A DNA stretch of 64,000 bases from Hyposmocoma kahamanoa (GCF_003589595.1 NW_020653713.1:2799551-2863550); one strand, 5' to 3'. Positions 19,967 through 31,082 are shown, counted from the first letter of the stretch. The notes: generated by a model not told the origin, from the sequence alone. Made by a program: numbers and translations.

Positions 19967-21737
19967 GTATAATAACGAATGGTACTATTGATTTATTATG
20001 CTGAGTGCACACTTAAGACTGAATATCTAAAATCTGAATCACGTATGTTTGTTTTTCAAACCGACCAATGTTTCGGGCCTATACAGGTCCTTGATTACGG
20101 TTGACTCTGATCTGGCCATGATGATTTGTTTGAAAGAACAAATAAACGCGATTTACATCCAAAAAATTGTTTCGTTTCTTATGTGTAACAATCGCGAAAA
20201 CCTAATAACTCACTCGATAGAGAGTCTCTATCTTAGTTCAGTCTCAAATATATATATTAAAGACTGAACATGTTTAATACATTCAGTGCGACGAAAATGT
20301 ACTTAACACGTCAAACGAAACTGCAGAGAAATGGTACTAGTATTTTCTAGCTTCAATCTTCTTGTAAAACCGAGCGAAACAATATTCCAAACATCTTTTA
20401 TTAACAGCCAAAGAAGTATAATTCAAAGTCTTGGCGAAATACCTAGAGGCTACAAATGTAAACTGTTAAACGATTCTTAAGTCTAAGTCGTAGATAATCC
20501 AGTTCGAATTGCGGAGATTGTTTCTGCAGCTTGCAGCAAAGATTGTGTTTCGCTCTAATCGAAATGAGGACCGGAGACGTCTCGACTGAGGTGCTCAAAG
20601 TGTTAAGCCGATCATTGGCCTCCATGTCTTAGGAACGACTCAAACTGCTTCTAGAATATAGGATTTGGGAAGAGATTTATGTACTTATTGGTTAAAGGTT
20701 TTGGCAATTAACTAAAAGTAAACAAACTTCAGTTGTCACTTGGTTAATCGATCAAATATAATATTTAATAGCAAGTTTCATACGTCGTATTACCGCTGTA
20801 CTCTTTAATTTGCTCGTATGTTATTAGCCGCCATCTTGCTGGATTGTAGGTGGTTTGTCATAGGAAAGTTCTGGTACGTATACTAAACCATCTTTATTTA
20901 AATATTACATTTATATATATTATATGTTCAGTACTATTTTCAATAGGTAGTTCGAAATGTTGTCTATTACCTGAAAATATTATCATATAATTTAGAACCA
21001 TTTTCAATACGTAACCAGGTATGCCTCATAAAATAATTCATTACGGTTTATTAAGAAGTCATTATGTATGTATGTATGTATGTAGTATGAAAATCAAAAT
21101 GGAGTCTTCTTTTAGTAAATTTTTCTATCTACGATATTTAAGGTACTTTTTCCTCCGTGTGGCAAAAGCCGTGGGACTGCCTGTACATTTTGTAACAAAC
21201 AAAAATGTTACATAAATCGATTTACAAGGCTTTTATAATGACTACAAGTTGGACATGAAACATTTGTTCCGGATCTACATACATCGCGTATAATAAGTAC
21301 ATGTGTTTCCTAAGTTAAACAAATTTTAATTACGGTACATCTCTTTTTTGTGACACAATAATGACTATATTAACACGTTGCACTACTTTCCTTTTAATAT
21401 CTCTGAAACGTTGACAAGCTTTGCTCGGCTGGAGCTACCTGTGCTCCTATCTTTCCCTGCACTTTGTGTCACGACAAAAGGCTGAGTAATCTCTTACTGT
21501 CTACAGATACTTTGCTCTCATTTATATGAATAGACTTTATTTATGCTTGAAATAATTACTAGAGCTTGTTAGAGATGCGGATGTGGTTTTAGTTCCCAGT
21601 AATTGGACTGTACGAACCTGTTTTGATTACTTCAATGGGTAAAAACCAAAAACTGTACCAAACGTGGTGACGTGCGGTGACTTACCTGTAAAAGAAACAA
21701 AATTGTGTTTTAAATTATTTGACAGTGTTATCTAGAG
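19967..21737. other. unassigned unique DNA
   Basis: About 1.8 kb without a recognised gene or transposon, apart from the TATG microsatellite. AT-rich. Confidence 0.4.
21064..21083. repeat. (TATG)n microsatellite
   Basis: Nearly five perfect TATG units, then TAGTATG. Confidence 0.9.
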
Positions 21738-21922
21738 AGGATGAATAAAAGAAGCAAGTTGGCAAAGGCCGACCAGGGCGAACTTACTACGTCCAATTAA
21801 GGATGTCTTAAAAAAGGGCAGGTCAAGAGTAAAGCGCTTTTGCGTGTTGATAAGGCGAAAGTTGTATGGGTAGTAAGCAAGTGGAAGGCTGTCGTCTCTG
21901 CCTACCCCGAAGGGAAATGGCC
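21738..21922 (+). mobile_element. LINE-Q relic 2
   Basis: Reads QVGKGRPGRTYYVQL, shifts frame to KDVLKKGRSRVKR, shifts again to LRVDKAKVVWVVSKWKAVVS then AYPEG. Same block order as the other LINE-Q relics, ending at the family C-terminus. Two frameshifts. Confidence 0.8.
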
Positions 21923-22570
21923 GTAAACTGTAGTTTGTTTTTGTAGATAGATTTTTATTAGAGGATTTGCAACACTCAGATAAATAAATATTACAAAAAA
22001 ATATAAAAGTCCGTTTATATTTTTTTTTGCATTGCATTTTCTACAGAGTCAGTTTTTGACATGTTTTAGTATTTATTAGCTTTATAAAATACTAGAAAGA
22101 ATGAATCAACGTTTCCCCCTTTTTCTCGGCTGGTCCCCTAGCAAGGCGTGCTACTAAATTCAGAGGAAGCGGTTTAGTTCTGTGGGAGCGCTAGGCGTCC
22201 ATAAACTATTGTTATTCGCTCTGTTGTACGCCGGAGGACGTCCTCGGAACATAAATTTTTCATGAATCAGCCATTTCGCCACGAGCCGATTGAAAAGGGC
22301 GGTTTATTGGACACTGGAGCTGGGGATTGGATGCGTTAGACGTATCGTTGTGGAGTTGAAAGGGTTACACAGTATGACAAAAAATAATTTGAAATAATAT
22401 TTCTTTAGTACCAGATCTGTAAACAAGATAGATTTCGAATTTTCAATAACATTGTGACCAAATTCGGAAACTAACATTTTTGCGAAACTTACTTTCTGAG
22501 CACCAGTACATGCTATTTGGCTAGCGCCAAATCAGACTAAATGATATGGATATGAAATAATTATTTGCTA
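21923..22570. other. unique DNA with GC-rich island
   Basis: No gene. 22180-22340 is GC-richer and unique: CTATTGTT (SOX-like) at 22206-22213 and the 12-base palindrome GAGGACGTCCTC at 22234-22245. Candidate regulatory DNA at best. Confidence 0.35.
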
Positions 22571-23468
22571 TGCAAGGCTGTAAAGTTGTTAGTTGACGCG
22601 AGAGTGCTTGTATTGAAGCCTGAGCAAGCGAAGGAAGCTGAGGTTATAAATTCCTGAGCGTGGCGAGGGTTTCAAGGCACGAGACGCAAAATAATTTTGC
22701 TGCCGAGCGAAACACACAACTTTTCACCTCACTCTAGCGAGGGAAATGGGGGATGATTTTTTTTTAAATTTATTAAGGCTTTGGCAAAGCCATCAGCCTA
22801 AACATGAAGTTTAATTATGTTTCTGTAAATATGGCCGCCACAAAGAGGATAGACAATTTGAGGCGGCGTGGTTAGATTGACTCGGGATTCCTTAAAACGG
22901 GCCGATACGGGTATTTTAGTTCGAGATTCGTATAATTTCGCGTTTTAATCTTCGATTATGGCATAATAGCAATATCCTATTCCACTTTAAACTAGATTTC
23001 ACAAAATAATTGAAAGTTAAAATAAAAACGACACTTTTCCCTCCAAAAGGTCCAGAGCGAATCAATGGCGGATGAAAGAAAAACAGTTGAACTATAAAAC
23101 CTTTTTTAAATTAAAGGAAAAACTTTATCTTCGGATGCGTTCTGATACACTTCATCAATTTTTATTCTTGCTTGTACTTTTATTTTGTACGATTAAGTGA
23201 TTATTGAAATTATTTTAGTTCTTCGACGAATTAAAATAGTTTAATAAACACAATTGGTTATCATTGGCAATTTAATGTCTTCAATAATAAGAATAAAATA
23301 TACCAACGGATTTATATTACATAAAAAATAATTAATGTACGACAAACCGCGAAGTCGAACGTATCCATTATCTTTATTTTATCGAAAGAAAAAGTTAGAT
23401 GCACCACAGTCCATCGTCAAGTTCGAATTTCAAAAACCTTTTCCACTCTAGCGTGTAAAAACCGCTTG
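22571..23468 (+). repeat. Rep-D copy 2 with ~300-base extra block
   Basis: Matches 768-1337 from GACGCGAGAGTGCTTG to the CCATCGTCAAGTTCGAATTT block. About 22755-23058 has no counterpart in copy 1 and may be an insertion here or a deletion there; AATGG occurs on both sides of it. Confidence 0.7.
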
Positions 23469-23469
23469 T

Positions 23470-23690
23470 GTAGCATAACTGCGTTACGGTTTTAAAGAGG
23501 AAGGTGAAATTACAGGCACATAGGACTTGCCAACTTTATGTTTCAGGGTGACGGGCGCAGTGGCAGTGCTCTTCAGGTCTTTGCGGTTTGAAATTCTAAG
23601 TGGCATTGCAACTGTCACGGACAGGCGTGTCGCTTACCACCACAAGCGCACGACTTCTTCGTCCCGTCACTTGATATAAAAAATAAATTT
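23470..23690 (+). mobile_element. Rep-A copy 9
   Basis: 5'-truncated, from TGCGTTACGGTTTTAAAG to CGTCACTTGATATAAAAAAT; it abuts the end of Rep-D copy 2. Confidence 0.85.
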
Positions 23691-24202
23691 AAAAAAATCG
23701 AGATCTTTCTTCTTTGGGTTCTGCAATTGTTACGTGTAGGACTTGAAACAATTTTTTCGAATATAATACAAGTATTTATTTTTCTATCTTTTTATTCGTT
23801 GTTACTTATTTATTATCTGCGATTCTTTATCTCTACCAGAGCAACATAGATACCTGACTGTTTTAAACTACAAAATAACTCCAAGAGTACAAAATGTGGG
23901 CACTTGGCTTTAGCGGGGAAATTAACATTCTTGTACCATAGTTTCTAGTGTGGGCATCGCGGTGGTGGGGGTGCGGGGTAGCGCGGGGGAGGCAGTAATT
24001 GATACAAGGGTTCGGAATTAGGTTTTATTATAACTGACGGTTACATGCCTCGATCGAAGCTTTATAAAACAGAAAAGCGTCGTAATTTTTCGTTTTTTTA
24101 GTATTAACTTTTTGTAAATGAAATGTGTATTACATTTACTTATTAGTATGTTTTATACTCTATGGTATCCTCGAGCTTGGAAAAGTTGTCTTTTTTTATA
24201 GT
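23691..24202. other. unassigned DNA with G-rich block
   Basis: No gene. 23961-23993 is a strongly G-skewed block (GGTGGTGGGGGTGCGGGG, then GCGGGGGAGG) with three G runs of four or five. It may fold as an imperfect G-quadruplex. Confidence 0.4.
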
Positions 24203-24292
24203 TTTCTCTCATGAGTTTTGGGTGTAATTTGTGGTTGTCTATGCGTGTCCATGGCACCTGCAGGGTTTCTATAGTGCGGACTATTAGTGTGT
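24203..24292 (+). mobile_element. SINE-B copy 4, 5'-truncated
   Basis: From TTCTCTCATGAGTTTTGGG to TAGTGCGGACTATTAGTGTG. No tRNA head. Confidence 0.75.
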
Positions 24293-24589
24293 GTCATGAC
24301 AGTAATGTACACGTAGTATGAAAGATAAGCGCTAGTATACACGTATAGTAGGACACACAAGTACTGTGTTATGCAAGGTAATGAATGACCTTTCATCAAT
24401 TTATATAATTGACTCAAGAGACTCACTAACTTGCGTAGTGCACCATACTTAACCTACTTATAAAATTTAAGTCTTGAATTTTTTGTGTTACATTTTGCTT
24501 TATATTTCTGAAGCCTCACCAGCAACAGGGTATTTATAAAAGTTTTATTATGGGGACAAACATAACTATTTTCAAATAAGCACAGTACA

Positions 24590-25028
24590 GGGTACTAAAA
24601 AAACCGACCTCAAAAGTACGTGGAATTTCATATAATTACCAAGTTTTATTGAAATCGGTTACCGGAAAGTGCGCAAACCCGGATTCATCCCCTAGTTCGA
24701 CACAATAAAAATCGGTTCTCACTACTCAAAGTATATTGAGAGAGAAAAACGCCTTGAATTGGAGAATAGCAAAATCAACAACTAAAATAATTGCTCCTTA
24801 TAATAAAATTTAGGCGCGATTTATAAAAATGAATCTTCATGCGTGAATAGCCACAATTAGAGGTGGATGATTTTCTTCAAAATTAAATGGCACCACTATG
24901 GAGCCTCTTTCCAACAAAAATAATCATGAAAATCGGTTCACGAATACCGGAATTATCGCGTAACATACATGCAAAAAAAACACACACTTGAATTGAGAAC
25001 CTCCTCCTTTTTTGAAGTCGTTAAAAAG
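24590..25028 (+). mobile_element. Rep-R copy 3, long form
   Basis: AAAAAAACCGACCTCAAAAG at the left, TCATCCCCTAGTTCGAC, the long-form internal block (CAAAGTATATTGAGAGAGAA) and CCTCCTCCTTTTTTGAAGTC at the right. Confidence 0.8.
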
Positions 25029-25086
25029 AGATTTAAGTGGCAGGTATTTTTTACTCTACGTACATATCGTCTGCTTAATAGTAAAA

Positions 25087-26049
25087 ATGATAAATAAATA
25101 AAATTGTTTATTCAGTAACATAATGTACAGAGAAAACTAAAGACTACTTATGCGATTTAATGTAAAAATAACACATGTACCTGAACTAGGAAATTCCTGT
25201 ATTTCAGGTAAAAAGTACTACTAATTATAAACGTGGATACTGTTAATATTATAAATACTTTTTAGGAGAATCTTATGAAATAAAATTGAACAATTAAACA
25301 GTATATTGCCAATCAAAAATATGTACACTTAAACAATACAACGTTTATTTTACGATAATAAATAAATTCTCTGTATCCTCATAGGACATATTTTGAAGAG
25401 CTTCTTGGAGAATTTTCTTTACCTTAAAGCAACAGAAATTATAAATGGAATATTTGGCGTTTAATTTATTGTACAAAAATGGTCCAAGAAACACAAAAAA
25501 TCTTGAAATAAAAGTATGTTTTGATGATATAATTTTGGGGCAGACAATATCTTTTCGTCTTTTATTAGTGTTTTCAGTAATATATGGGAGCAATATGTGC
25601 TGTTTGAGGACTGTGGACTTAATTAATAATTGCCTTACAGTTAATACTTTACATGACTTATACAGAAGGTCAGTGGGGTAACGGAAAGGGCGGTAGGTAG
25701 AAACCTTTAGGACAGCTCGCTGGGCTCTTTCAATGATTAGTAAAGTAGTTTTAGCTATACCACCCCATGATGTAATGCAGTAAGTAATTAATGATTGGCA
25801 TAATGTATAATAAACTTGCCTGATTATTTTAAAATCAGCAGAAACGCGTAGTTTTTTAAACACAAACATTAACTTACGGAGTCGGGCGCTTAGTGCTTCG
25901 ATATGGTGTTTAAAGGATAGAATGTCATCTAATATAACACCTAAATACTGTATCTTGTTAGTAATAGCAATGTCTGGACATTTACACAAGTTGTTAGTAG
26001 GCTCAAAACAATAGTGAAACCACAAAAGTGATATTTTTCACCAAAAGCC
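25087..26049 (-). mobile_element. LINE reverse-transcriptase C-terminal half, long open frame
   Basis: A 226-codon minus-strand frame (25345-26025) reads KIQYLGVILDDILSFKHHIE, ALSARLRKLMFVFKKLR, QVYYTLCQSLITYCITSWGG and TTLLIIERAQRAVLKVSTYR. The K-x-x-Y-L-G-V-x-x-D, Y-C-x-x-x-W-G and E-R-A-Q-R-A-V-L-K blocks are the standard region just after the YxDD-containing palm in LINE reverse transcriptases, from memory. The catalytic residues lie upstream and are absent. Its 3' UTR has GAATAAAC and ends in TTTATTTATCATTTTTAC. Upstream it is broken by the hAT MITE at 26058; the frame just before the break is shifted. It is the longest coding relic in the window. Confidence 0.9.
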
Positions 26050-26057
26050 TCTAAAAT

Positions 26058-26850
26058 CATAGGTTCCCTAACTTTGTGGCTGACCTGACTTAGGCAAGAT
26101 AAAAATAACATCAACGCCCACCACCACAAAAAATAATTGTCAACACGTTTTATTTTGTATTAACTTAATACAACAAGCCACAAGAAAAGAAAATTATATA
26201 TTTGTAGTTTATATGCATATATAATTTGATATCAGACCAACGGAAAAAGGTATCTGGTATCGCACAATTCAGTGCGTTCAGCCTCCTCGTTTACCCTGGT
26301 TTGCAGAGGGCGACTATTGTAGAAAAACAGTTGTCATTGCACTAAGGATGAGAACCGGACACGTTCCATAAAACAGTTTTGCCTTCTTAAGGAAACAAAT
26401 CAATTCTCCTAATTGCGAGTTATGTGGAGTAGTGGAAGATGCGTATCATTTGTTAATGGAATGTGTCCGGTACGAAAGCACAGAGGGCGACGTTGATGAG
26501 AGACCTGCAGATCAACCGAACATACTTAGATGCTATAAACTGTATACTAAGCAATCCCTACACGAAACAGGCAAAAAGATTATTACTATTTGTTGAATCG
26601 GCTCTCCAACAGCGCCGCCCAGACATATAAGCTATAGTTAAGGGTACGATGGAGCTGGCATATACATTGTATAAAAGTTCCTAAATAAATAACGATAGAA
26701 AAAAATGCATATTACACATAGTTCATTTTTATTTCAAATGCACCCACTAGACAGCGTCAACGCAACCCAAATTGCTTCGGAGTCCTCTAGCGCCCCCAAG
26801 GACTTTTCAGCGCACCCTGGGGGCGGTAGGGAGCACTTTGGGAAACTATG
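26058..26850 (-). mobile_element. hAT-type MITE with LINE inserted
   Basis: Ends CATAGGTTCCCTAACTT and CTTTGGGAAACTATG face each other. CTCTAAAAT occurs immediately outside both ends (26049-26057 and 26851-26859), consistent with the 8-bp target duplication of hAT elements plus one chance base. Without the nested LINE and its duplication it would be about 300 bases. It interrupts or abuts the minus-strand LINE. Confidence 0.9.
26221..26704 (+). mobile_element. LINE 3' end nested in hAT MITE
   Basis: A frame reads CRKTVVIALRMRTGHVP, a stop, then NSPNCELCGVVEDAYHLLME and CVRYES. The L-R-x-R-T-G-H block and the C-x2-C...H-x4-C knuckle are typical of LINEs with an RNase H and C-terminal zinc-finger-like end (R1/I type). 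ATGCATAT flanks it on both sides (26213-26220 and 26705-26712), a clean target duplication after the A-rich tail. Confidence 0.85.
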
Positions 26851-26859
26851 CTCTAAAAT

Positions 26860-27337
26860 TACATAGCCGTGTTGGAAAAACTCGAATTTTATAGCTTTTG
26901 TTATTATTGAATTTTACATCCAGAAATTACCATAGTGTTAAACGTATGTGGCTTTTTGTGAAAAATGTCACTTATGTGGTTTTACCTTTAAGCAGACAGT
27001 ATATTACTTGAAGTTTACGAAAATATGCTATGCCTATTCTCTGGTAATAAGTATTAGCATAAATAGAAAGTGGATCTATTAACATGTATTTTATTAACCT
27101 CTAAATGTTAATCACGAAATGAGAACTTATATGGGGATATCGTAATCGTTATAGTACAATTTAATGTGGGGGGCAATGGGGACATTTAGATATCTTTTGG
27201 AATGGTTTCGTTCATTTTTAGAGTCAACCCTACGGCACATTTCATATGCATATGTACACTTACCATCACGTTTTTGTCTTACTGTGGTCCGGATTTTCTG
27301 GCATTCCTCTTTATTTAATTTTCTAGCGTGTAACGAA
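26860..27337. other. unassigned DNA with weak exon-like frame
   Basis: No gene supported. On the minus strand KLNKEECQKIRTTVRQKRDG runs up to a consensus-like donor GTAAGT at about 27257-27262. There is no homology call and it borders Rep-R. Confidence 0.3.
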
Positions 27338-27425
27338 GGTTTTTTAACTGACTTCAAAAATGGAGGAGGTTCTTCTTTCGACTTTCTTGAAGCATTTGTG
27401 AACCGATATTGATGTTTTTTTTTGT
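27338..27425 (-). mobile_element. Rep-R copy 4, cut by N gap
   Basis: TTTTTTAACTGACTTCAAAA with GGAGGAGGTTCTTC and CATTTGTGAACCGATATTGA: the family's right end on the minus strand. The remainder lies in the gap. Confidence 0.75.
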
Positions 27426-27825
27426 NNNNNNNNNNNNNNNNNNNNNNNNNNNNNNNNNNNNNNNNNNNNNNNNNNNNNNNNNNNNNNNNNNNNNNNNNNN
27501 NNNNNNNNNNNNNNNNNNNNNNNNNNNNNNNNNNNNNNNNNNNNNNNNNNNNNNNNNNNNNNNNNNNNNNNNNNNNNNNNNNNNNNNNNNNNNNNNNNNN
27601 NNNNNNNNNNNNNNNNNNNNNNNNNNNNNNNNNNNNNNNNNNNNNNNNNNNNNNNNNNNNNNNNNNNNNNNNNNNNNNNNNNNNNNNNNNNNNNNNNNNN
27701 NNNNNNNNNNNNNNNNNNNNNNNNNNNNNNNNNNNNNNNNNNNNNNNNNNNNNNNNNNNNNNNNNNNNNNNNNNNNNNNNNNNNNNNNNNNNNNNNNNNN
27801 NNNNNNNNNNNNNNNNNNNNNNNNN
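27426..27825. other. assembly gap, 400 N
   Basis: Exactly 400 N, probably a scaffold estimate. Any frame across it is meaningless. Confidence 0.99.
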
Positions 27826-28325
27826 CGTCATCAACCATGTTAGTGTGAGCCATGAGTATATTAGTAATCATAAAAATGTACTCCGGGTCAAAATGAAATA
27901 AAACATTCCCGGTAGAACTCATGAAAAACTCAACATGTTTACAGTTTACCATCAAAGCAGCGTAACGACTTTCGAAGTCCTAAAAAATCCATTTGCGTGC
28001 CGATACACAACGCAGGCATAAACTTTAATCATACATCAGCCTTTATTGCGAAAGGAAAAGCGAAAATGAAAAATAGAACATTAGGCCCGTTGCGTTCCCC
28101 TTTCGAAAATAATGAACTGGCCGAGTCGTTTCTGGTCGTTAGCGAACTCGAAAGTTCGCGCTATCACTTTGACTTTCGAAATTCGAAATAAGTTCTAAGT
28201 GATCGACGGGCTGCTGTTTTAACTATTTGTTTTTTTAACCCCCGACGCAAAACGAGGTGAGCTATGAGTTTGAAGCTTTTGTCTGTGTAGCAGTGGCATT
28301 GAAGCTTCCAAACGGAATTATCGGA
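27826..28325. other. unassigned DNA with TTCGAA cluster
   Basis: No gene. 28100-28190 repeats TTTCGAAA/TTCGAAA-type words and has a hairpin GCGAACT-CGAA-AGTTCGC at 28142-28159. Confidence 0.4.
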
Positions 28326-28700
28326 ATTTATTTTATTTATTTATTTATTTATTCAAAACTTAATCTATTCTTACAGGTATGTACCCAATACAATAGACTA
28401 GCAATATTAATTTTATTACTAAATAATACTAAGTAACAATATCATTACTTACCTAATACTATAATATAAACTATATAATAAATAATTACCCGTAACATAA
28501 AATATACAATGCTATCTTTGTGAACTCACTGTGAGAACAATGGAACAGATCGATCTTGACCGATATTTTGTTTAGGGTGCACAAAGTACGAGTCAGCGAA
28601 CACTCATTCATGAGGTTGGTTGGTATGTTTAATGAACACCTGCACAGCTGTCTAAAGGCCATCAGTTCTTTTCCCCGAAGTGCGGGAATCTCAGTCATAA
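28326..28700 (-). mobile_element. possible retroelement 3' region with (TAAA)n tail
   Basis: Minus strand ends GAATAAATAAATAAATAAAT, a typical LINE-type tail (28329-28353). A 70-codon frame at 28486-28698 (ELMAFRQLCRCSLNIPTNLM) looks vaguely like retroelement coding, but I cannot place it. Confidence 0.4.
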
Positions 28701-28904
28701 AATAAATGCTTTTTTTTTTTTGGATTATTGAGATATTTTATGAAACAATTCCACTATAGTTTTGTTACGATTATTAACACAAAGATCCAAATATAAATAT
28801 GAAGGTTCTAAAATTTGTTACTAGATGTCACTAGCGGCGCAGAATGCCGATAAATCCTGTCCAAACGAAGTACATACGAGAATTTCGACAACTCGATAAC
28901 TTGA

Positions 28905-29010
28905 TAGTAGCTCGGTTGGTTAGGGCAGAGCTCCGGTACACCGTGGTCGTGGGTTCAAGTCCCATTGAGTCGCAGAAATTGTTCTGTGTGTTCAATCTTT
29001 GAATTTATTT
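28905..29010 (+). mobile_element. tRNA-like SINE with different head
   Basis: A box TAGCTCGGTTGGTTAGGG, B box GGTTCAAGTCCC; then TTCTGTGTGTTCAATCTTTG as in SINE-C. The acceptor stem does not pair, so it is a SINE rather than a tRNA gene. Confidence 0.75.
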
Positions 29011-29261
29011 TGTTTCGACTTTTCCGATCAACCTGAAATTTTGTGTACTTCGGAAACTTGATAATATTACAATAATTAACCTTATTCTGAGGTTACAACA
29101 AAGATAGTTTGCCGAGTCCATTTCTCAACTATCGGGTTAGATAGAGCTCATCCAATTGATCCTGTTGAGTACTAGCCTTACAGATGACTTTATTATCTTT
29201 TTGGTGTGCGCTATTTTGTATCTTTTTTTTAAACTTTGAATTTAGAATACGTAATGACAAT

Positions 29262-29530
29262 TATTAACTTACTTCAAAAAAAGGAAAAGTATTATTTTTT
29301 GTGTGTATGTTACGCGTTATTGCGGCATTCGTGAACCGATTTTTAGGATTCTTTTTTGTTGGAAAGAAGGTACCTCAGTATTTTGGTCCCATTTAAATTT
29401 GAACACAACATTCCACCTCTAAGGGCGGCAAACTAGGGAATGAATCCAGTTTCGCGCACTTTTCGGTAACCGATTGTTAACTTTTTAAACGACTTCAAAA
29501 AAGGAGGTGGTTCTCAATTCGTCTGTATGT
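29262..29530 (-). mobile_element. Rep-R copy 5, with second truncated copy
   Basis: Minus strand: a short-form body from ACTTACTTCAAAAAAAGG to TCGGTAACCGATTG, directly followed by another family end at 29486 (AAACGACTTCAAAAAAGGAG) that stops near 29530. Confidence 0.75.
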
Positions 29531-29559
29531 TCTCTGTATACCGAATTTGAAACAAAAAA

Positions 29560-29695
29560 ACCTGAATTATCTACATAAAGTACACTACAAATTATATATT
29601 TGTAGTGGAGAAAAAAAACTATATTATCTTTTCCTTGTGATTTTTTGTGTTAATACGAAAAATACGTGTTTTCAATGATTTCTTGGGAACCTATG
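29560..29695 (+). mobile_element. hAT MITE, one end
   Basis: ACCTGAATTATCTACATAAAG and GTACACTACA match the middle of 62219-62460, and the right end is TCTTGGGAACCTATG. The left half is missing. Confidence 0.7.
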
Positions 29696-29699
29696 GCCT

Positions 29700-29880
29700 A
29701 GACAGAGACTACAGTTTTCCACTTGCTACTATCCTGATACACATCTTTTGCCACATCAACACGCATCAGTGCATTCATATATGCTCGTTGTTTAAGGGTA
29801 CTGTTGACTTGGCCATTCCTTAGGATGTCCTCAATTTGGTCCTGGTAAGTTCACCTTGGTCGGCGCAGGATCCTACACGA
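29700..29880 (-). mobile_element. LINE-Q relic 3
   Basis: Minus strand reads TYQDQIEDILRNGQVNSTLK, then QRAYMNALMRVDVAKDVYQD and SSKWKTVVSV in one open frame. It is the best-preserved LINE-Q C-terminus, abutting the hAT MITE end. Confidence 0.85.
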
Positions 29881-29927
29881 TCGCCGTAATGTAAAAAGTG
29901 TGAACTTGGTTCACTGATAGCAAGCTC

Positions 29928-30500
29928 AATATCAAAAAATCAAAATAATCTTTATTTCATAGGTAAGCATTATTACACTTGAAATCGTCACATTGGTCAC
30001 ACTCTACCACTCATTCGTAAGGCAGATTTCCCTGAGAAGAATGAGCAAGAAACTCTAGGGGTTGCTCTTTGTAAATAACATTTGTAAACATTCAACATTT
30101 ACAACATACAATTTTTTTTTTGTTTTCAAACATCAGAGATCGAGACTACCTCTATGAGCTAAACGGGTTACTACCACGGATTTTTGTCATCCAAGTACGC
30201 AGAAGTAGCCTTTAGTGTAAAGTTTTTTGTTTCACTATAGTTTTAAGCCTCGTGAATGGCAAATTTTGTATATCAACCGGAATCTTGTTATAGAAGCGTA
30301 TACATTGCCCCTTAAATGATTTTTTGACTTTGTGAAGACGACTATCAAGACCAGGTAGTTTATTTTTATTCCTAGTTATGTTATGTCTGTCACTATTTTT
30401 CATAAATAAATTACTATGACTCTTAACATAAATTACATTTTCATAAATGTACTGTGACGTTAGTGTAAGAATCTTAATTTCCTTAAATATATTACCTCTG
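29928..30500 (-). mobile_element. LINE-L relic with uninterrupted 3' UTR
   Basis: Minus strand frame (30212-30403) reads RNKNKLPGLDSRLHKVKKSF, then KGQCIRFYNKIPVDIQNLPF before the stop: the LINE-L C-terminus. The 3' UTR ends AATAAAGATTATTTTGATTT. It gives the unoccupied version of the MITE-M site (29951-29970). Confidence 0.85.
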
Positions 30501-31082
30501 CTCTCTCACTACCGTATCTGATATTTTTCTCGTAACTAAGTAACGCGTACGACTGTACTCAACTTTCAAAAGCGAACATTCTCGACTAATAGTAATTTCC
30601 AAAGAAATATCAGAAATCTTTTTTGAAATCCGATTTCAATCCACATTCTGCTGTTACATGTAATACGATCTTAGAGATGTACACATACGTAAAAAAATCT
30701 TAAAAACAAAAGACAATACCGTGCGCCGGTGTTACCGTTTCGTGAACCGGGATTTAATCTTCCTTAAGCAAACTGTTTGTTGATCCCCGGAAAACATTTG
30801 CATAGAGTGGTGACGTGTTGTCTTTACAAATATTGAAATAGTATGATGAGGTATAAAGTACATAGCGGTAATTAAAAACTCTTACTTCTATTTGGCCCGA
30901 AGACATTCCAAGAAACGATGTATTAAGTTTTGTTTTAAATTTTACGACAACTTTATATTCAACATCGGCGTTTCCGGGTTGAAATAGCTCTGTACGTTTT
31001 CGCAATCTCAAATAATAATGGTTTAAAAAGCTGGCAGTCACTTTCGCCAAAGAATAAACTAAGACGTCATGACTAGTAAAGA
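30501..31082. other. unassigned DNA
   Basis: Possibly a decayed upstream part of LINE-L at the left. A 122-codon minus frame at 30754-31122 has no family resemblance and runs into SINE-B. Confidence 0.4.

Noticed and set aside
27127..27955. Long open frames spanning the N gap on both strands
   Set aside because: Their length comes from untranslated N. The real flanking parts are short and partly Rep-R.
28905..29010. A functional tRNA gene
   Set aside because: A and B boxes are good but the acceptor arms do not pair and a SINE tail follows. The same applies to the SINE-B, C and D heads.
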